NCBI GenBank assembly: GCA_029667085.1
Contig: JARUHJ010000003.1
Span: forward strand, 186,001-250,000
Direction: 5' to 3'
DNA length: 64,000 bases
Origin: Deltaproteobacteria bacterium IMCC39524
Lineage (GTDB): Bacteria > Desulfobacterota > Desulfuromonadia > Desulfuromonadales > BM103
Part shown: positions 27,095-35,456 of the stretch, one piece after another
Layout of the letters: each line of letters opens with the position of its first letter
Numbering within the stretch: position 1 is the first letter of the stretch
Translations under genes and position numbers: made by a program
Notes under the pieces: generated by a model
Database searches by the model: none
Seen by the model: only the letters and a program-made list of their open reading frames with translations
What the model was told of the DNA's origin: nothing

Positions 27095-27331
27095 AATCGC
27101 TTCTCCATTACTTGTGAATTCCTGACCACGCTATTTTGGCGCGGATTGAGGAGGTTAGTGGAACCGTGGGTTGATACCATCATGTTACCTCGGATATCAA
27201 GTTGGAATCTACTCTGGATGTGAGGGTGTAGAGGCAGGCATTCAGCTTGACAATGAAAAGCCCGCTCTGCCAGAATGTGCTGCGGTTTCCTTGGGATTAA
27301 CATCCGCTACCAAAGGCTTTCGGGAGAGATC

Positions 27332-28399
27332 ATGGCTAAAATTGATTCGCTGTTCAAAATGATGAAGCAACAAGGTGCCAGTGATCTGCATATTTCCACC
27401 GGCGCGCCGCCCCTCTTCCGCCTCCACGGCGACATGGAAAAGCTCAACTACCCGCCTTTGAACGACCAGCAAGCCCGTGGCCTTCTTTACGAAATCCTCA
27501 ACGAGGAACAGCGCGCAGAATTCGAAGCCAACCTTGATCTCGACTTTGCTTATTCCCTGGAAGGGGTTGCCCGCTTTCGTGGCAACCTTTTGGAGACCCA
27601 CCGTGGCGTTGCCGGTGTTTTCAGAATCATCCCCAGCAAGATTTTGACTGCCGACCAGCTTGGTTTGCCGGAAGGTATCCGTAAACTGACCAAACTGAAA
27701 AAAGGTCTGGTGCTGGTGACCGGGCCAACCGGTAGCGGCAAGTCAACCACTCTGGCGGCCATGATTGACCTGATCAACAAGACCCGTCGTGAGCACATCC
27801 TGACTCTCGAAGATCCCCTCGAATTTATTCACGAAAACCAGATGTCACTGATGAACCAGCGGCAGATTGGTCAGCATTCGCAGTCCTTTGCCAACGCTTT
27901 GCGTGCCGCCCTGCGCGAGGATCCCGATGTCATTCTTGTCGGTGAGATGCGCGACCTGGAAACTATCTCCATGGCAATGACCGCCGCAGAAACCGGACAC
28001 CTGGTTTTCGGTACCTTGCATACCAATTCGGCTCCGAAAACCATTGACCGTATCATCGATGCTTTTCCCAAGGATGCCCAGGAGCAGGTGAGAACCATGC
28101 TTGGCGAGAGTCTCAAGGGCGTTATCTGCCAACAGTTATTGCGCACCGCCGATGGCAAGGGCCGCGCAGCTGCCCTGGAGATATTGATCTGTAACTCTGC
28201 TGTCGCCAACCTGATCCGCGAAGCCAAGACCTTCCAGGTGCCGTCAATCATGCAGACGGCCAAGGGTGATGGTATGCAATTAATGGATCAGCACATCCTG
28301 GAGATGCTTAACGCCAAGCTCATCAATGGTGATGAAGCCTATCGCTGCTGTGTCGACAAGAAAGCTTTTGAGCAGTACCTTCCGAAGAAGAAACTTTGA
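27332..28399 (+). CDS. pilT: Type IV pilus retraction ATPase PilT
   Basis: The hexameric ATPase powering pilus retraction. The ATG at 27332 (355 residues) has GGGAGAG upstream and starts MAKIDSLFKMMKQQGASDLH, the family N-terminus. Walker A GPTGSGKSTT (131-140), the Asp box, VILVGEMRDLETISMAMTAA and the His box GHLVFGTLHTNSA are all intact. It is followed by moaA on the same strand, 83 bp downstream. Confidence 0.95.
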   Translation: MAKIDSLFKMMKQQGASDLHISTGAPPLFRLHGDMEKLNYPPLNDQQARGLLYEILNEEQRAEFEANLDLDFAYSLEGVARFRGNLLETHRGVAGVFRIIPSKILTADQLGLPEGIRKLTKLKKGLVLVTGPTGSGKSTTLAAMIDLINKTRREHILTLEDPLEFIHENQMSLMNQRQIGQHSQSFANALRAALREDPDVILVGEMRDLETISMAMTAAETGHLVFGTLHTNSAPKTIDRIIDAFPKDAQEQVRTMLGESLKGVICQQLLRTADGKGRAAALEILICNSAVANLIREAKTFQVPSIMQTAKGDGMQLMDQHILEMLNAKLINGDEAYRCCVDKKAFEQYLPKKKL

Positions 28400-28482
28400 T
28401 GAGACGTGCCTTCCTCAGCTTGCCTCGGTTCGTCTGCCAGTGTTAGCATCAAAAGTGTAGGCAACGGAACCAGGGAACTCTT

Positions 28483-29463
28483 GTGCAAGACCAATTTGGG
28501 CGAAAAATTGAATACTTACGCCTGTCAGTGACGGATCGCTGCAATCTTCGCTGCCGCTACTGCATGCCTGAAAGTGGGGTCGCGGATCTTACCCATGGCG
28601 ATGTGCTGCGCTACGAGGAGATGCTGCGGGTGACTGCCGCGGCCTGCCGCCTCGGGATTCGCAAAGTCCGCGTGACCGGTGGCGAGCCCCTGGTCAGGCG
28701 CGGTATTGTCGACTTTATCGGTCGTTTGGCTCGCTTGCCGGAGAAACCTGAAATCACACTGACTACGAACGGCCTGCTTCTGGCAGAACTGGCAGAGGAG
28801 CTTAAGGCTGCCGGCCTTTCTCGGGTGAACATCAGCCTTGACACACTCCGCCCGGAGCGCTTTGAAGAGTTGACCCGTCGTTCGGGGTTGGAGAAGGTTC
28901 TGGCCGGCATCGAAGCCGCCGAAAGTGTGGGGATGCTGCCGATCAAGCTGAATGTCATTCCTTTTGCAGATTTTAACGCTGATGAGATCGTTGATTTCGC
29001 CCGGCTTACACTGGATCACCCCTGGGATGTCCGTTTTATAGAGTTCATGCCGATCAGTGCCGATCTGGAATATGCTTCTAAAGACGGTATGCCGATCATG
29101 GAGGTTGAATCACGACTGCGAACTCTTGGCGAGTTGGAGGCTCTTCCTCATCAGGTCTCCTCAGGGCCTGCTCAAATGTATCGTCTGCCAGGGGCCAAGG
29201 GCCGTGTCGGGCTGATTCCTTCTGTCTCCGGGCATTTTTGTGGTGATTGTAATCGCCTGCGAGTGATGGCCGACGGCCGGGTGCGCGGCTGTCTCTTTGA
29301 TAATGAAGAGACTGATCTCAAAACGGTTTTGCGAGATGGCAGTGATGATCAGGCCCTGGAGGAACTCCTCGTGGCGGCAGCCTGTGCCAAGCCGGAGAAG
29401 CACAAAATCAATGGTAAGGACTTCATGACGCCGAGTCGGCGCATGCACGGCATTGGTGGTTGA
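28483..29463 (+). CDS. moaA: GTP 3',8-cyclase MoaA
   Basis: Radical SAM enzyme for the first step of molybdenum-cofactor synthesis. GTG start; 326 residues. The N-terminal cluster Cys are 20, 24 and 27 (DRCNLRCRYCMPESG). The second cluster is in FCGDCNRLRVMADGRVRGC, and the protein ends in the conserved Gly-Gly (HGIGG). All expected motifs are present. No other molybdopterin genes are in the window. Confidence 0.95.
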   Translation: MQDQFGRKIEYLRLSVTDRCNLRCRYCMPESGVADLTHGDVLRYEEMLRVTAAACRLGIRKVRVTGGEPLVRRGIVDFIGRLARLPEKPEITLTTNGLLLAELAEELKAAGLSRVNISLDTLRPERFEELTRRSGLEKVLAGIEAAESVGMLPIKLNVIPFADFNADEIVDFARLTLDHPWDVRFIEFMPISADLEYASKDGMPIMEVESRLRTLGELEALPHQVSSGPAQMYRLPGAKGRVGLIPSVSGHFCGDCNRLRVMADGRVRGCLFDNEETDLKTVLRDGSDDQALEELLVAAACAKPEKHKINGKDFMTPSRRMHGIGG

Positions 29464-29510
29464 TAGAGGCTGGGGCTGGAGGCTGGTAACTAGAGGCTGG
29501 ATAAAAAGAA
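29464..29510 (+). repeat. GCTGGAGGCTGG-type simple intergenic repeat
   Basis: Directly after moaA: units of (T/A)AGAGGCTGG, GGGCTGGAGGCTGG repeat over about 45 bp. A related but hairpin-forming element is found between hypD and hypE (36479-36545). Confidence 0.5.
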
Positions 29511-29519
29511 TATCGAGAG

Positions 29520-29550
29520 AAAGGCCCGCCGGGATAAACGGCGGGCCTTT
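29520..29550. terminator. Bidirectional terminator between moaA and the triheme cytochrome
   Basis: AAAGGCCCGCCG and CGGCGGGCCTTT pair around GGATAAA. It lies between convergent genes and can serve both; CTTGTTT follows on the plus strand. Confidence 0.85.
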
Positions 29551-29574
29551 CTTGTTTGCGATTTGTACGTCAGA

Positions 29575-29892
29575 TTACTGTTTAACGTGGCAACGGGCAC
29601 AGTTTCCCTTTGCATCAAAAGCACGTTTGCCGTTGTGACAGACACCACAAAGGTTGCCCGCGTAGATCTCATCCATGGTGATCTCTACGGTTCCCTGTTT
29701 CATTTTCGGGAACATGTCCTTGTTATGGCAGTCTTTGCAGTTGAGGTCTTGCTCTTTATGTATCGTGCCGTCGAAGATGACAGTGCCCATCGGGCTTTTG
29801 TTGAATTCGATAGTTTTTTTGGCAGAGACAGCCAAAGCCGCTCCCGTGCTCAAAAACAGGGCGACAACAATCAGGCAGATCACTTTTTGCAT
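29575..29892 (-). CDS. Periplasmic triheme cytochrome c7-type protein
   Basis: A 105-residue protein with signal peptide MQKVICLIVVALFLSTGAALA and three CxxCH heme sites (CKDCH, CGVCH, CARCH). It contains the c7-type triheme domain with SPMGTVIFDGTIH and MKQGTVEITMDEIYAG. It should carry electrons in the periplasm. A close paralogue lies at 52453-52770 with the same length and heme spacing. It stands alone, with an RBS of the GGAGG kind before the ATG. Confidence 0.9.
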   Translation of the reverse strand: MQKVICLIVVALFLSTGAALAVSAKKTIEFNKSPMGTVIFDGTIHKEQDLNCKDCHNKDMFPKMKQGTVEITMDEIYAGNLCGVCHNGKRAFDAKGNCARCHVKQ

Positions 29893-30001
29893 CGGTTTTC
29901 CTCCTGGAACGTGTAGGGGTTATAGAGTCTTGGGTAGACGCGGTTATTGTAACAGCTTGTCAGTACTCTGCAACGGGACAATTCTCTTTGTTGGCCCATA
30001 C

Positions 30002-31261
30002 TCACTCGGGTAAGGCTTCGGCAAGGAGCTCCAGAATGTGCAGTGCCCTCTGAGTCCCTTCGGCATGGTTGATACCGTCCTGAAGCTGCATGATACAGCC
30101 AGGGCAGTCTGTCGCGACCAGTTCCGCTCCGCTGCTTTCAATGTTGCCGGCTTTTCTGGCGGCGATTCTCTTCGTGTGCTCGTAGTGGTAAACCGAATAA
30201 GTCCCACCCAGACCGCAGCAGGTCCCGGCGTCCGGCATTTCGACAAACTCCACCTGGGGCAACGCCTTGAGAATCTGCCGAGGTTCCTTGGTGATTCCCT
30301 GGTTGCGTAGATGACAGGGGTCGTGATAGGTCACCTTGATGCGTTGCTCGGATTTGGGCAGCGCCTCCAACTTCTCCGGGAGGCCGTGTCTGGCCAAAAA
30401 GACGAAAATGTCCATGACCTTTGCTGACATCTCTTTGAATTCATCCCCCATCTCTGCGTAGATGTTGCCGAGTCCGGAGTTGCATGAGGCGCAGGCGGTA
30501 ACGATATAGTCAAAATTGTGCCGGTTGATCGCGGCCAGGTTCTGATCTGCCAGGCTCTCAATCGTCTTGGTCGCTCCTGCACTCACCGCAGGCAATCCGC
30601 AGCAGGCCTGATCCTTGGGGACAATAACGGTGACGCCGAGAAAGTTCAACGCATTGAGAAAGGCCTCACCGACCGCAGGATACATGTAGTTGATGCCGCA
30701 TCCGGTAAAGAAGAGCACGGTCGGCTGCTGAGAATCTCCCGGAATAACCTCGGGAACCCTCTCGCGAAAAGGTTTGGCGGTAATCGGCGGAAGCGTCCGT
30801 CCTTTTTCCAGGTAAGGCGCCGGAAATCGAAGGTTCAGACCGCTGTTTTTCGGGAGCTTTTTAAAGAGTATTGACGACAGGCTGCCTCCCGACTTGGCCA
30901 AAAGGTTCATCAGCTTCGGTCGACCGAGGACAGTGGCGACACCCTTGCCAAAGGTGGAGAGACCCCGTTCCTCCGCGATCTGCCTCCTTGCGGCGGCAAC
31001 GATGTCTTCGGTGTGTACCTTGTTGGGGCACCCGGCGCAGCAACTGCCACAGAGCAGACATTGGCTCAAGTCCTCCAGAACCTTGGGTTCGAGGCCGACT
31101 TCTCCTTCCAGGATCGAGTTGGCCAAGGCAATCTTGCCACGGGCGACCCGGCCTTCACGACGTTCAGCGTCGAAGGCTGGGCAGTGGGCCCGGCAGGCCC
31201 CACACTTGACGCAGCGCTCTATTTCGTCTCGATAATCTTCGAGTTTTTTAAGTTTTGCCAT
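30002..31261 (-). CDS. glcF: Glycolate/lactate oxidase iron-sulfur subunit GlcF-like
   Basis: A 419-residue protein with two 4Fe-4S motifs (CVKCGACRAHCPAF; CLLCGSCCAGCPNK) followed by two CCG domains (DQACCGLPAVSAGA with CASCNSGLG; GTCCGLGGTYSVYH with TDCPGCIMQL). It passes electrons from the flavoprotein subunit toward quinone or cytochrome. The ATG at 31261 (MAKLKKLEDYRDEIERCVKC) fits the family. Downstream of glcD across a palindromic repeat; larA lies before glcD. Confidence 0.9.
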   Translation of the reverse strand: MAKLKKLEDYRDEIERCVKCGACRAHCPAFDAERREGRVARGKIALANSILEGEVGLEPKVLEDLSQCLLCGSCCAGCPNKVHTEDIVAAARRQIAEERGLSTFGKGVATVLGRPKLMNLLAKSGGSLSSILFKKLPKNSGLNLRFPAPYLEKGRTLPPITAKPFRERVPEVIPGDSQQPTVLFFTGCGINYMYPAVGEAFLNALNFLGVTVIVPKDQACCGLPAVSAGATKTIESLADQNLAAINRHNFDYIVTACASCNSGLGNIYAEMGDEFKEMSAKVMDIFVFLARHGLPEKLEALPKSEQRIKVTYHDPCHLRNQGITKEPRQILKALPQVEFVEMPDAGTCCGLGGTYSVYHYEHTKRIAARKAGNIESSGAELVATDCPGCIMQLQDGINHAEGTQRALHILELLAEALPE

Positions 31262-31276
31262 TGCTCTATCTTTCTC

Positions 31277-31363
31277 ACCACGAAGTGCACGAAGCACACG
31301 AAGATTATTTCTTTTGAACTTTGAAGGTATTTAGCTCTTCGTGACCTTCGTGTTCTTTGTGGT
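31277..31363. repeat. CACGAAG palindromic intergenic element (glcD-glcF gap)
   Basis: ACCACGAAGTGCACGAAG and further ACGAAG at the left pair with CTTCGTG, CTTCGTG and CTTTGTGGT at the right around an AT-rich loop. The right end provides the TAA of glcD. It resembles the element at 32768-32863. Confidence 0.8.
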
Positions 31364-32754
31364 TAATCCTCTAGTGAGTCTAAAAAAATCTTGCCCGGAT
31401 TAAGAATGTTGTTCGGGTCGAGTGCTTTCTTGATCGCCTTCATATATTCAGCAGCGATCGGAGTGATCTCCAGTGGTATGTAGGGGGCCTTGGCTATGCC
31501 GACACCGTGTTCTCCGCTCATGGTCCCGCCCAGTTCGAGCGTTGCCTTGAAAACGTCTTTGATGGCCCCTTCCGCTTTCATGATGTCGCCGGAAACTTTC
31601 TTGTTGACCATGATGTTGACGTGAATGTTGCCGTCTCCGGCATGACCGAAGTTGACGATCGGTATCTGATACTTGTCAGCAATGGCATCCACTTTGCGAA
31701 TCATCTCCGGAACCTTGCTGCGAGGTACGCAGATGTCCTCGTTGAACTTGTCCGGATTCACCTTGCGCAGAGAAGCCGAGACCGAACGCCGGATCTGCCA
31801 GAGGGCCTCGCTCTCTTCCGGCGTGGTTGCGATACGGGTTTCAACCACACCGAGGGGTTTGATGATCTCGGCAATGCGGTTGACCTGTTTGTCGAGAAAT
31901 TCTCGATCCCCGTCGACTTCAATGATCAGCACCGCCTGGGCGGCCTCCGGCAAATCCAGATCGGTGGCCTGGCGTACGCATTCAATGGTGCGTCCGTCCA
32001 TGAATTCGAGGGTCGTCGGGATAATTTTATTGCGGGTTATTGCAGACACTGCTTGCGCCGCACCGTCGATTGAGTCGAAGAGCACCAACATGGTTTTCTT
32101 CGCTTCAGGCAGGGGCAGCAGCTTGATAACGATTCGGGTGATGATTCCGAGCGTTCCTTCGGAGCCACAGAGCAGCTTGGTCAGGTCGTAGCCGACGACG
32201 CCTTTCATGGTGGGACCGCCGGTGGTGATGATATCGCCGGTCGGGGTGACCACTTCAAGGCCGATGATGAAGTCCTTGGTGACACCATACTTGACGCAGC
32301 GCGGTCCGCCGGCACATTCGGCGACGTTACCGCCCAGGGTTGAAAATTTCAGGGAGGCAGGGTCGGGAGGGTAAAAAAGGCCGACTTTTTCTACGGCTTT
32401 CTGAAAACGTTCGGTGACGACACCTGGCTCGACGGTGGCCACCAGATTCTCCTCGTCAATCTCCAGAATCTGGTCCATTTGCTCGGTACAAAGCACGATC
32501 CCGCCTTTGGTCGGTAGCGACCCTCCGGTAAAACCACTACCCGCACCACGGGGGAAAACCGGGATGAGCTCCCGATTGGCGAGCTTCATGACGAGAGCAA
32601 TTTCTTCTGTAGAGCCGGGTTGCAGGATAACTTCCGGTAAAAAACTCTGCTGGGTCGCATCGTAGGAGTAACAGATGCGTTCCGCTTTGCTGGTCAGGAC
32701 ATTATCTTTACCAAGGATCTGAACAAGTTCTTCGATTATTTTTTTGTCGATCAT
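31363..32754 (-). CDS. glcD: FAD-linked lactate/glycolate dehydrogenase GlcD-like
   Basis: A 463-residue FAD-binding type 4 oxidase. The PCMH FAD domain is visible in PGSTEEIALVMKLAN, FPRGAGSGFTGGSLP, PGVVTERFQ and GGNVAECAGGPRCVKYG; the C-terminal cap has PIVNFGHAGDGNIHVNIM and the GEHGVGIAK motif. It oxidises D-lactate, glycolate or a related 2-hydroxyacid. The ATG at 32754 is chosen; a GTG six bases earlier is also possible. Sits between larA and glcF on one strand, pointing to lactate oxidation. Confidence 0.92.
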   Translation of the reverse strand: MIDKKIIEELVQILGKDNVLTSKAERICYSYDATQQSFLPEVILQPGSTEEIALVMKLANRELIPVFPRGAGSGFTGGSLPTKGGIVLCTEQMDQILEIDEENLVATVEPGVVTERFQKAVEKVGLFYPPDPASLKFSTLGGNVAECAGGPRCVKYGVTKDFIIGLEVVTPTGDIITTGGPTMKGVVGYDLTKLLCGSEGTLGIITRIVIKLLPLPEAKKTMLVLFDSIDGAAQAVSAITRNKIIPTTLEFMDGRTIECVRQATDLDLPEAAQAVLIIEVDGDREFLDKQVNRIAEIIKPLGVVETRIATTPEESEALWQIRRSVSASLRKVNPDKFNEDICVPRSKVPEMIRKVDAIADKYQIPIVNFGHAGDGNIHVNIMVNKKVSGDIMKAEGAIKDVFKATLELGGTMSGEHGVGIAKAPYIPLEITPIAAEYMKAIKKALDPNNILNPGKIFLDSLED

Positions 32755-32767
32755 ACACACGCCTGTT

Positions 32768-32863
32768 CACCACGAAGGGCACGAAGACCACGAAAAAATC
32801 AAATTTTTCATGGGAACAGAGATCCAGGAAAAAACTTCGTGTTCTTCGTGATCTCTGTGGTTA
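32768..32863. repeat. CACGAAG palindromic intergenic element (larA-glcD gap)
   Basis: CACCACGAAGGGCACGAAGA at the left is complementary to TTCGTGTTCTTCGTG and CTGTGGT at the right around an AT-rich centre. As in the glcD-glcF copy, its end contributes the TAA of the upstream gene (larA). Confidence 0.8.
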
Positions 32864-34135
32864 AGTGTTGTTTTTTATTACTGGCAGAATAGTACCGCCA
32901 TCGGGAATAATCACAACCTCCGGATTGTCCGGAAGCTGTTTGTATGCCATCTGCAATGCCTCGTCAAGATTGATTGCCTTTTCCATGCCCATCTTTTCGG
33001 ACTGCTCGCGATTGAACTCGCTGATCAGAATGACGCGCCAGGTGCGTGCTTTGCTCAGGGTCGACCAAGCTGTTTGACCGTTGATCTCATAACGGTTGCG
33101 CAAGGCTTTTTCGAAAGTATCGAGCTCTTCGTAATTGAACCAGTCAAAAAAGGTGGCGTTGCCGAAGCCATCCGGGCAGGCCGCCAGCAGGATGACTGTT
33201 CCACCAGGGCGAACGGCCTGCACACCGTAATCGAGTGCTTTGTGGGCTTGAATGAAGTTGATGTCCTTGGGTTCGCCGCCGCAGGAAACGATGGCCAGGT
33301 CAGCTGCTTGCTGCAGTGGTGCAGTGTACAGACTTTGCGCCAGTTCGCAACCTGCCAGGTGGGCCTGCTCCAGATCGCCGCAGAAGACTTTGGCGATTTT
33401 CTTGTCAGTCGTCAGCACGGTATTGAGTAAAAAATCAGGTTTGATTGTCTTTGCGGCTTCCAGAATGGCCTGGTGTACCGGGTTGCCGTCGAGATTGGCG
33501 GTGCGGGCCTGAGTGTTGCGGCCACCTTCTGCTGGTGGATTGAAGATGGCAAAGTGTGTAGCCATGCAGGTTGTCCGACTTGCAACGCCCGGGACCAGGC
33601 TCTTGCGTCCGCCGCCGAAGCCGGCAAAGTAGTGCAGGCCGATGGTGCCGGTGACGATGGCCCGGTCTGCTGCCATGACTCGTCGATTGATCTGTACCGG
33701 CAGGCCGGAGCTTGTCTGGCCGAGATCTACCAGCTGCTCAGGGTCGTCACATTCATGATCATAAACGGTTATTCGCCCATAGAGAGAGCCAAGGATTTTA
33801 CGATGCTCCTCTTCGGTCTGTTTGCGATGAATGCCAAGGGCGATGATGATCTCTATGTTGCTGTCGGCAATGCCGCAACGATTTAACTCGGCAACCAGGA
33901 GCGGCAGGTAGATCTCACTGCCGGTGTAGCGGGTGATGTCCGATGTAACAATGGCGACACGTTCACCGGGCTTAAGGATCTGTGCCAGCGATGGTGAGGA
34001 GATCGGATTGGCCAGCGCGCGACAGACCTCTTCTGCTGGATCTGGCAGGTCATGGGGTGTGTTGGCTGTCAGGGTTTGCGCCTGAAGTTCTATCGGTAGC
34101 TTCTGCGAACCATATTTCAGTAAGTTTTTCTTCAA
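32861..34135 (-). CDS. larA: Nickel-pincer lactate racemase LarA homologue
   Basis: LarA interconverts D- and L-lactate with a nickel-pincer nucleotide. The TTG at 34135 gives 424 residues beginning MKKNLLKYGSQKLPIEL and has AGGGGG just upstream. The key residues match the spacing of the Lactobacillus enzyme: His103 (GIHRKQ), His168 and Lys178 (GLHYFAGFGGGRKSL), His194 (CMATHF). Larger starts would read through non-homologous DNA. Upstream of glcD-glcF, it would let the cell use both lactate isomers. The cofactor genes larB, larC and larE are not in the window. Related 2-hydroxyacid racemases are an alternative. Confidence 0.85.
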   Translation of the reverse strand: MKKNLLKYGSQKLPIELQAQTLTANTPHDLPDPAEEVCRALANPISSPSLAQILKPGERVAIVTSDITRYTGSEIYLPLLVAELNRCGIADSNIEIIIALGIHRKQTEEEHRKILGSLYGRITVYDHECDDPEQLVDLGQTSSGLPVQINRRVMAADRAIVTGTIGLHYFAGFGGGRKSLVPGVASRTTCMATHFAIFNPPAEGGRNTQARTANLDGNPVHQAILEAAKTIKPDFLLNTVLTTDKKIAKVFCGDLEQAHLAGCELAQSLYTAPLQQAADLAIVSCGGEPKDINFIQAHKALDYGVQAVRPGGTVILLAACPDGFGNATFFDWFNYEELDTFEKALRNRYEINGQTAWSTLSKARTWRVILISEFNREQSEKMGMEKAINLDEALQMAYKQLPDNPEVVIIPDGGTILPVIKNNT

Positions 34136-34386
34136 ACGGCCCCCTGTAATCAACATCTCATTATAGGCTTTCGCCCGGCTTAAGTGCAAGCGAATGACGG
34201 GTAGGGGGTTCTTTGAAAGGGCTAAATAAAATGGACCTATAACCAAAACAAAGGCAAGGCAAAATCAGAGCATTTATTAACGCAAAGACGCGGAGGCGGA
34301 TAGAGCAATAGTCTGAATTGAGCAATTTAAAATCTTGAAGCGCTTTTCCTCTGCGTTAAACATTTTTTTTGCTTAGAGAACCGAAT
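34136..34386. other. Gene-free stretch upstream of larA with a GCAAAGACGC-type repeat
   Basis: No open frame is supported here. It should hold the larA promoter. At about 34271-34290 TTAACGCAAAGACGCGGAGG faces CCTCTGCGTTAAAC at 34351-34364, which form an imperfect inverted repeat with an AT-rich middle, like the palindromic elements in the lar-glc operon but of another sequence. Confidence 0.5.
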
Positions 34387-34423
34387 AAAAAAGGCCCGAG
34401 GCAATAAACTAATGCCTCGAGCC
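34387..34423 (-). terminator. Terminator after the STAS-like gene
   Basis: On the minus strand GGCTCGAGGCA pairs with TGCCTCGGGCC (one mismatch) and is followed by TTTTTT. Starts 22 bp beyond the stop codon. Confidence 0.85.
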
Positions 34424-34444
34424 AGTGTCTTTTTACCACAAGGT

Positions 34445-34810
34445 TCAATCCGTATAATCCGCCAAAAAATCCATCGCCTCATCAACCGTATCAAAGAGAT
34501 AAAAGCGCCGTTTGCTGAACATGGCAACCGCGTTGAAAACGACCTTGTAAAGGCCCTTCACACCAACAATCGCACCTGCTTTGACGTAAGGGGTGTTGTC
34601 GCGAGCGACTTCTTTAAGCTTTGAAATGGTTTCCCCGCTGAAAGCGCTACCACCGGCAATCGTCAGAGTGAAGACCGATTTCTCGGGCTGCTTGCGGACC
34701 TGTAGAATACATTCTTCGATGACCTCGTTCATCTCATCGAGCGTGGCATCTCTGCAATCCATGACAAAAATTTGTTTACCTTTATGCTCTACAAATTTGG
34801 CCCGGTCCAT
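34445..34810 (-). CDS. STAS/SpoIIAA-like hypothetical protein
   Basis: A 121-residue soluble protein with alternating beta-strands and helices (KQIFVMDCRDATLDEMNEVI, SVFTLTIAGGSAFSGETISK, RRFYLFDTVDEAMDFLADY). This looks like the STAS/SpoIIAA-like fold found in small proteins of this group, but I cannot name a partner. A well-formed terminator follows. It lies between larA and the sigma-54-preceded membrane protein gene. Confidence 0.6.
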   Translation of the reverse strand: MDRAKFVEHKGKQIFVMDCRDATLDEMNEVIEECILQVRKQPEKSVFTLTIAGGSAFSGETISKLKEVARDNTPYVKAGAIVGVKGLYKVVFNAVAMFSKRRFYLFDTVDEAMDFLADYTD

Positions 34811-34906
34811 AGCTAACTCCTCAAGTTTTCACGATGCTTACTTTCTGAGTGTCACATTATCAATGATAAGTCACCGTTTGAGAAGAAGAAAATGCTTTTA
34901 TGAATG

Positions 34907-34942
34907 GCAAGAGGGAATGGATTAAAACCCATTCCCTCTTGC
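34907..34942 (-). terminator. Hairpin after the small membrane protein gene
   Basis: GCAAGAGGGAATGG pairs perfectly with CCATTCCCTCTTGC around 8 nt. It lies between the stop of the 61-residue membrane protein and the STAS-like gene; the T-run is weak on the minus strand. Confidence 0.6.
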
Positions 34943-35029
34943 TTTGTTCGTATCCAGCCGAAGCAGGCTGGTGTGACTCCAATAGAGTGTCAATAATTTA
35001 AGAGCGTGCCGGTCCGTTCCCGTTCGCAA

Positions 35030-35215
35030 TCATTGTTGTTTTTCTGGAAGAATTCTGACGGCCACCTGGGCGGCCACGATGATCATGATGTAACTGAAAA
35101 GAGGCATAATCAGGTAGTCTCCCGGACCATTCACAAAGCGAGGCATAGTGAAGCCAGAAAACCAACTGGTGCCGAAGAAGGCCAAACCACCGATGAGTGC
35201 TGAAAGCTTGAACAT
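35030..35215 (-). CDS. 61-residue two-helix membrane protein
   Basis: ATG at 35215 has AGGAG 7-8 nt upstream. The protein (MFKLSALIGGLAFFGTSWF..., ending ILPEKQQ) has two predicted membrane helices separated by the loop TMPRFVNGPGDYL. No family recognised. It lies next to hypE on the same strand, with a strong sigma-54-type promoter about 66 bp before the ATG, which suggests that it is expressed with the hydrogenases. Confidence 0.7.
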   Translation of the reverse strand: MFKLSALIGGLAFFGTSWFSGFTMPRFVNGPGDYLIMPLFSYIMIIVAAQVAVRILPEKQQ

Positions 35216-35280
35216 AATGAGACTCCTTTTTTCTATGAATGTCCGGGAACGGGAGAGTGGACACATTTAGTCATCTATTA

Positions 35281-35296
35281 TGCATCAGCCGTGCCA
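35281..35296 (-). promoter_or_regulatory. Sigma-54-type promoter before the 61-residue membrane protein
   Basis: On the minus strand TGGCACGGCTGATGCA matches TGGCACGRNNNTTGCW with one mismatch. GG (-24) and GC (-12) are separated by exactly 10 bp. The expected start of transcription lies about 55 bp upstream of the ATG at 35215. Confidence 0.75.
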
Positions 35297-35456
35297 TATT
35301 TTTACACATGCGGTATCGGCTTAGATGTGTCTGAAATGATTGACTTTGTGAGGCTGTTTTAATGGTCGAGACGTTGTTTTGAAGGGTAATACGCCAAAAA
35401 GTTGTATTTCTGGCACATGGTTATGGTCAAAAGGCTACACAAGTAAACCTTTACTT

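Noticed and set aside
27095-27331. Intergenic space before pilT as a site for an RNA gene.
   Set aside because: No tRNA, riboswitch or strong hairpin pattern visible.
35411-35426. TGGCACATGGTTATGG on the plus strand, like a sigma-54 promoter.
   Set aside because: The -12 half has GG in place of GC, and no plus-strand gene lies downstream until past 39 kb.
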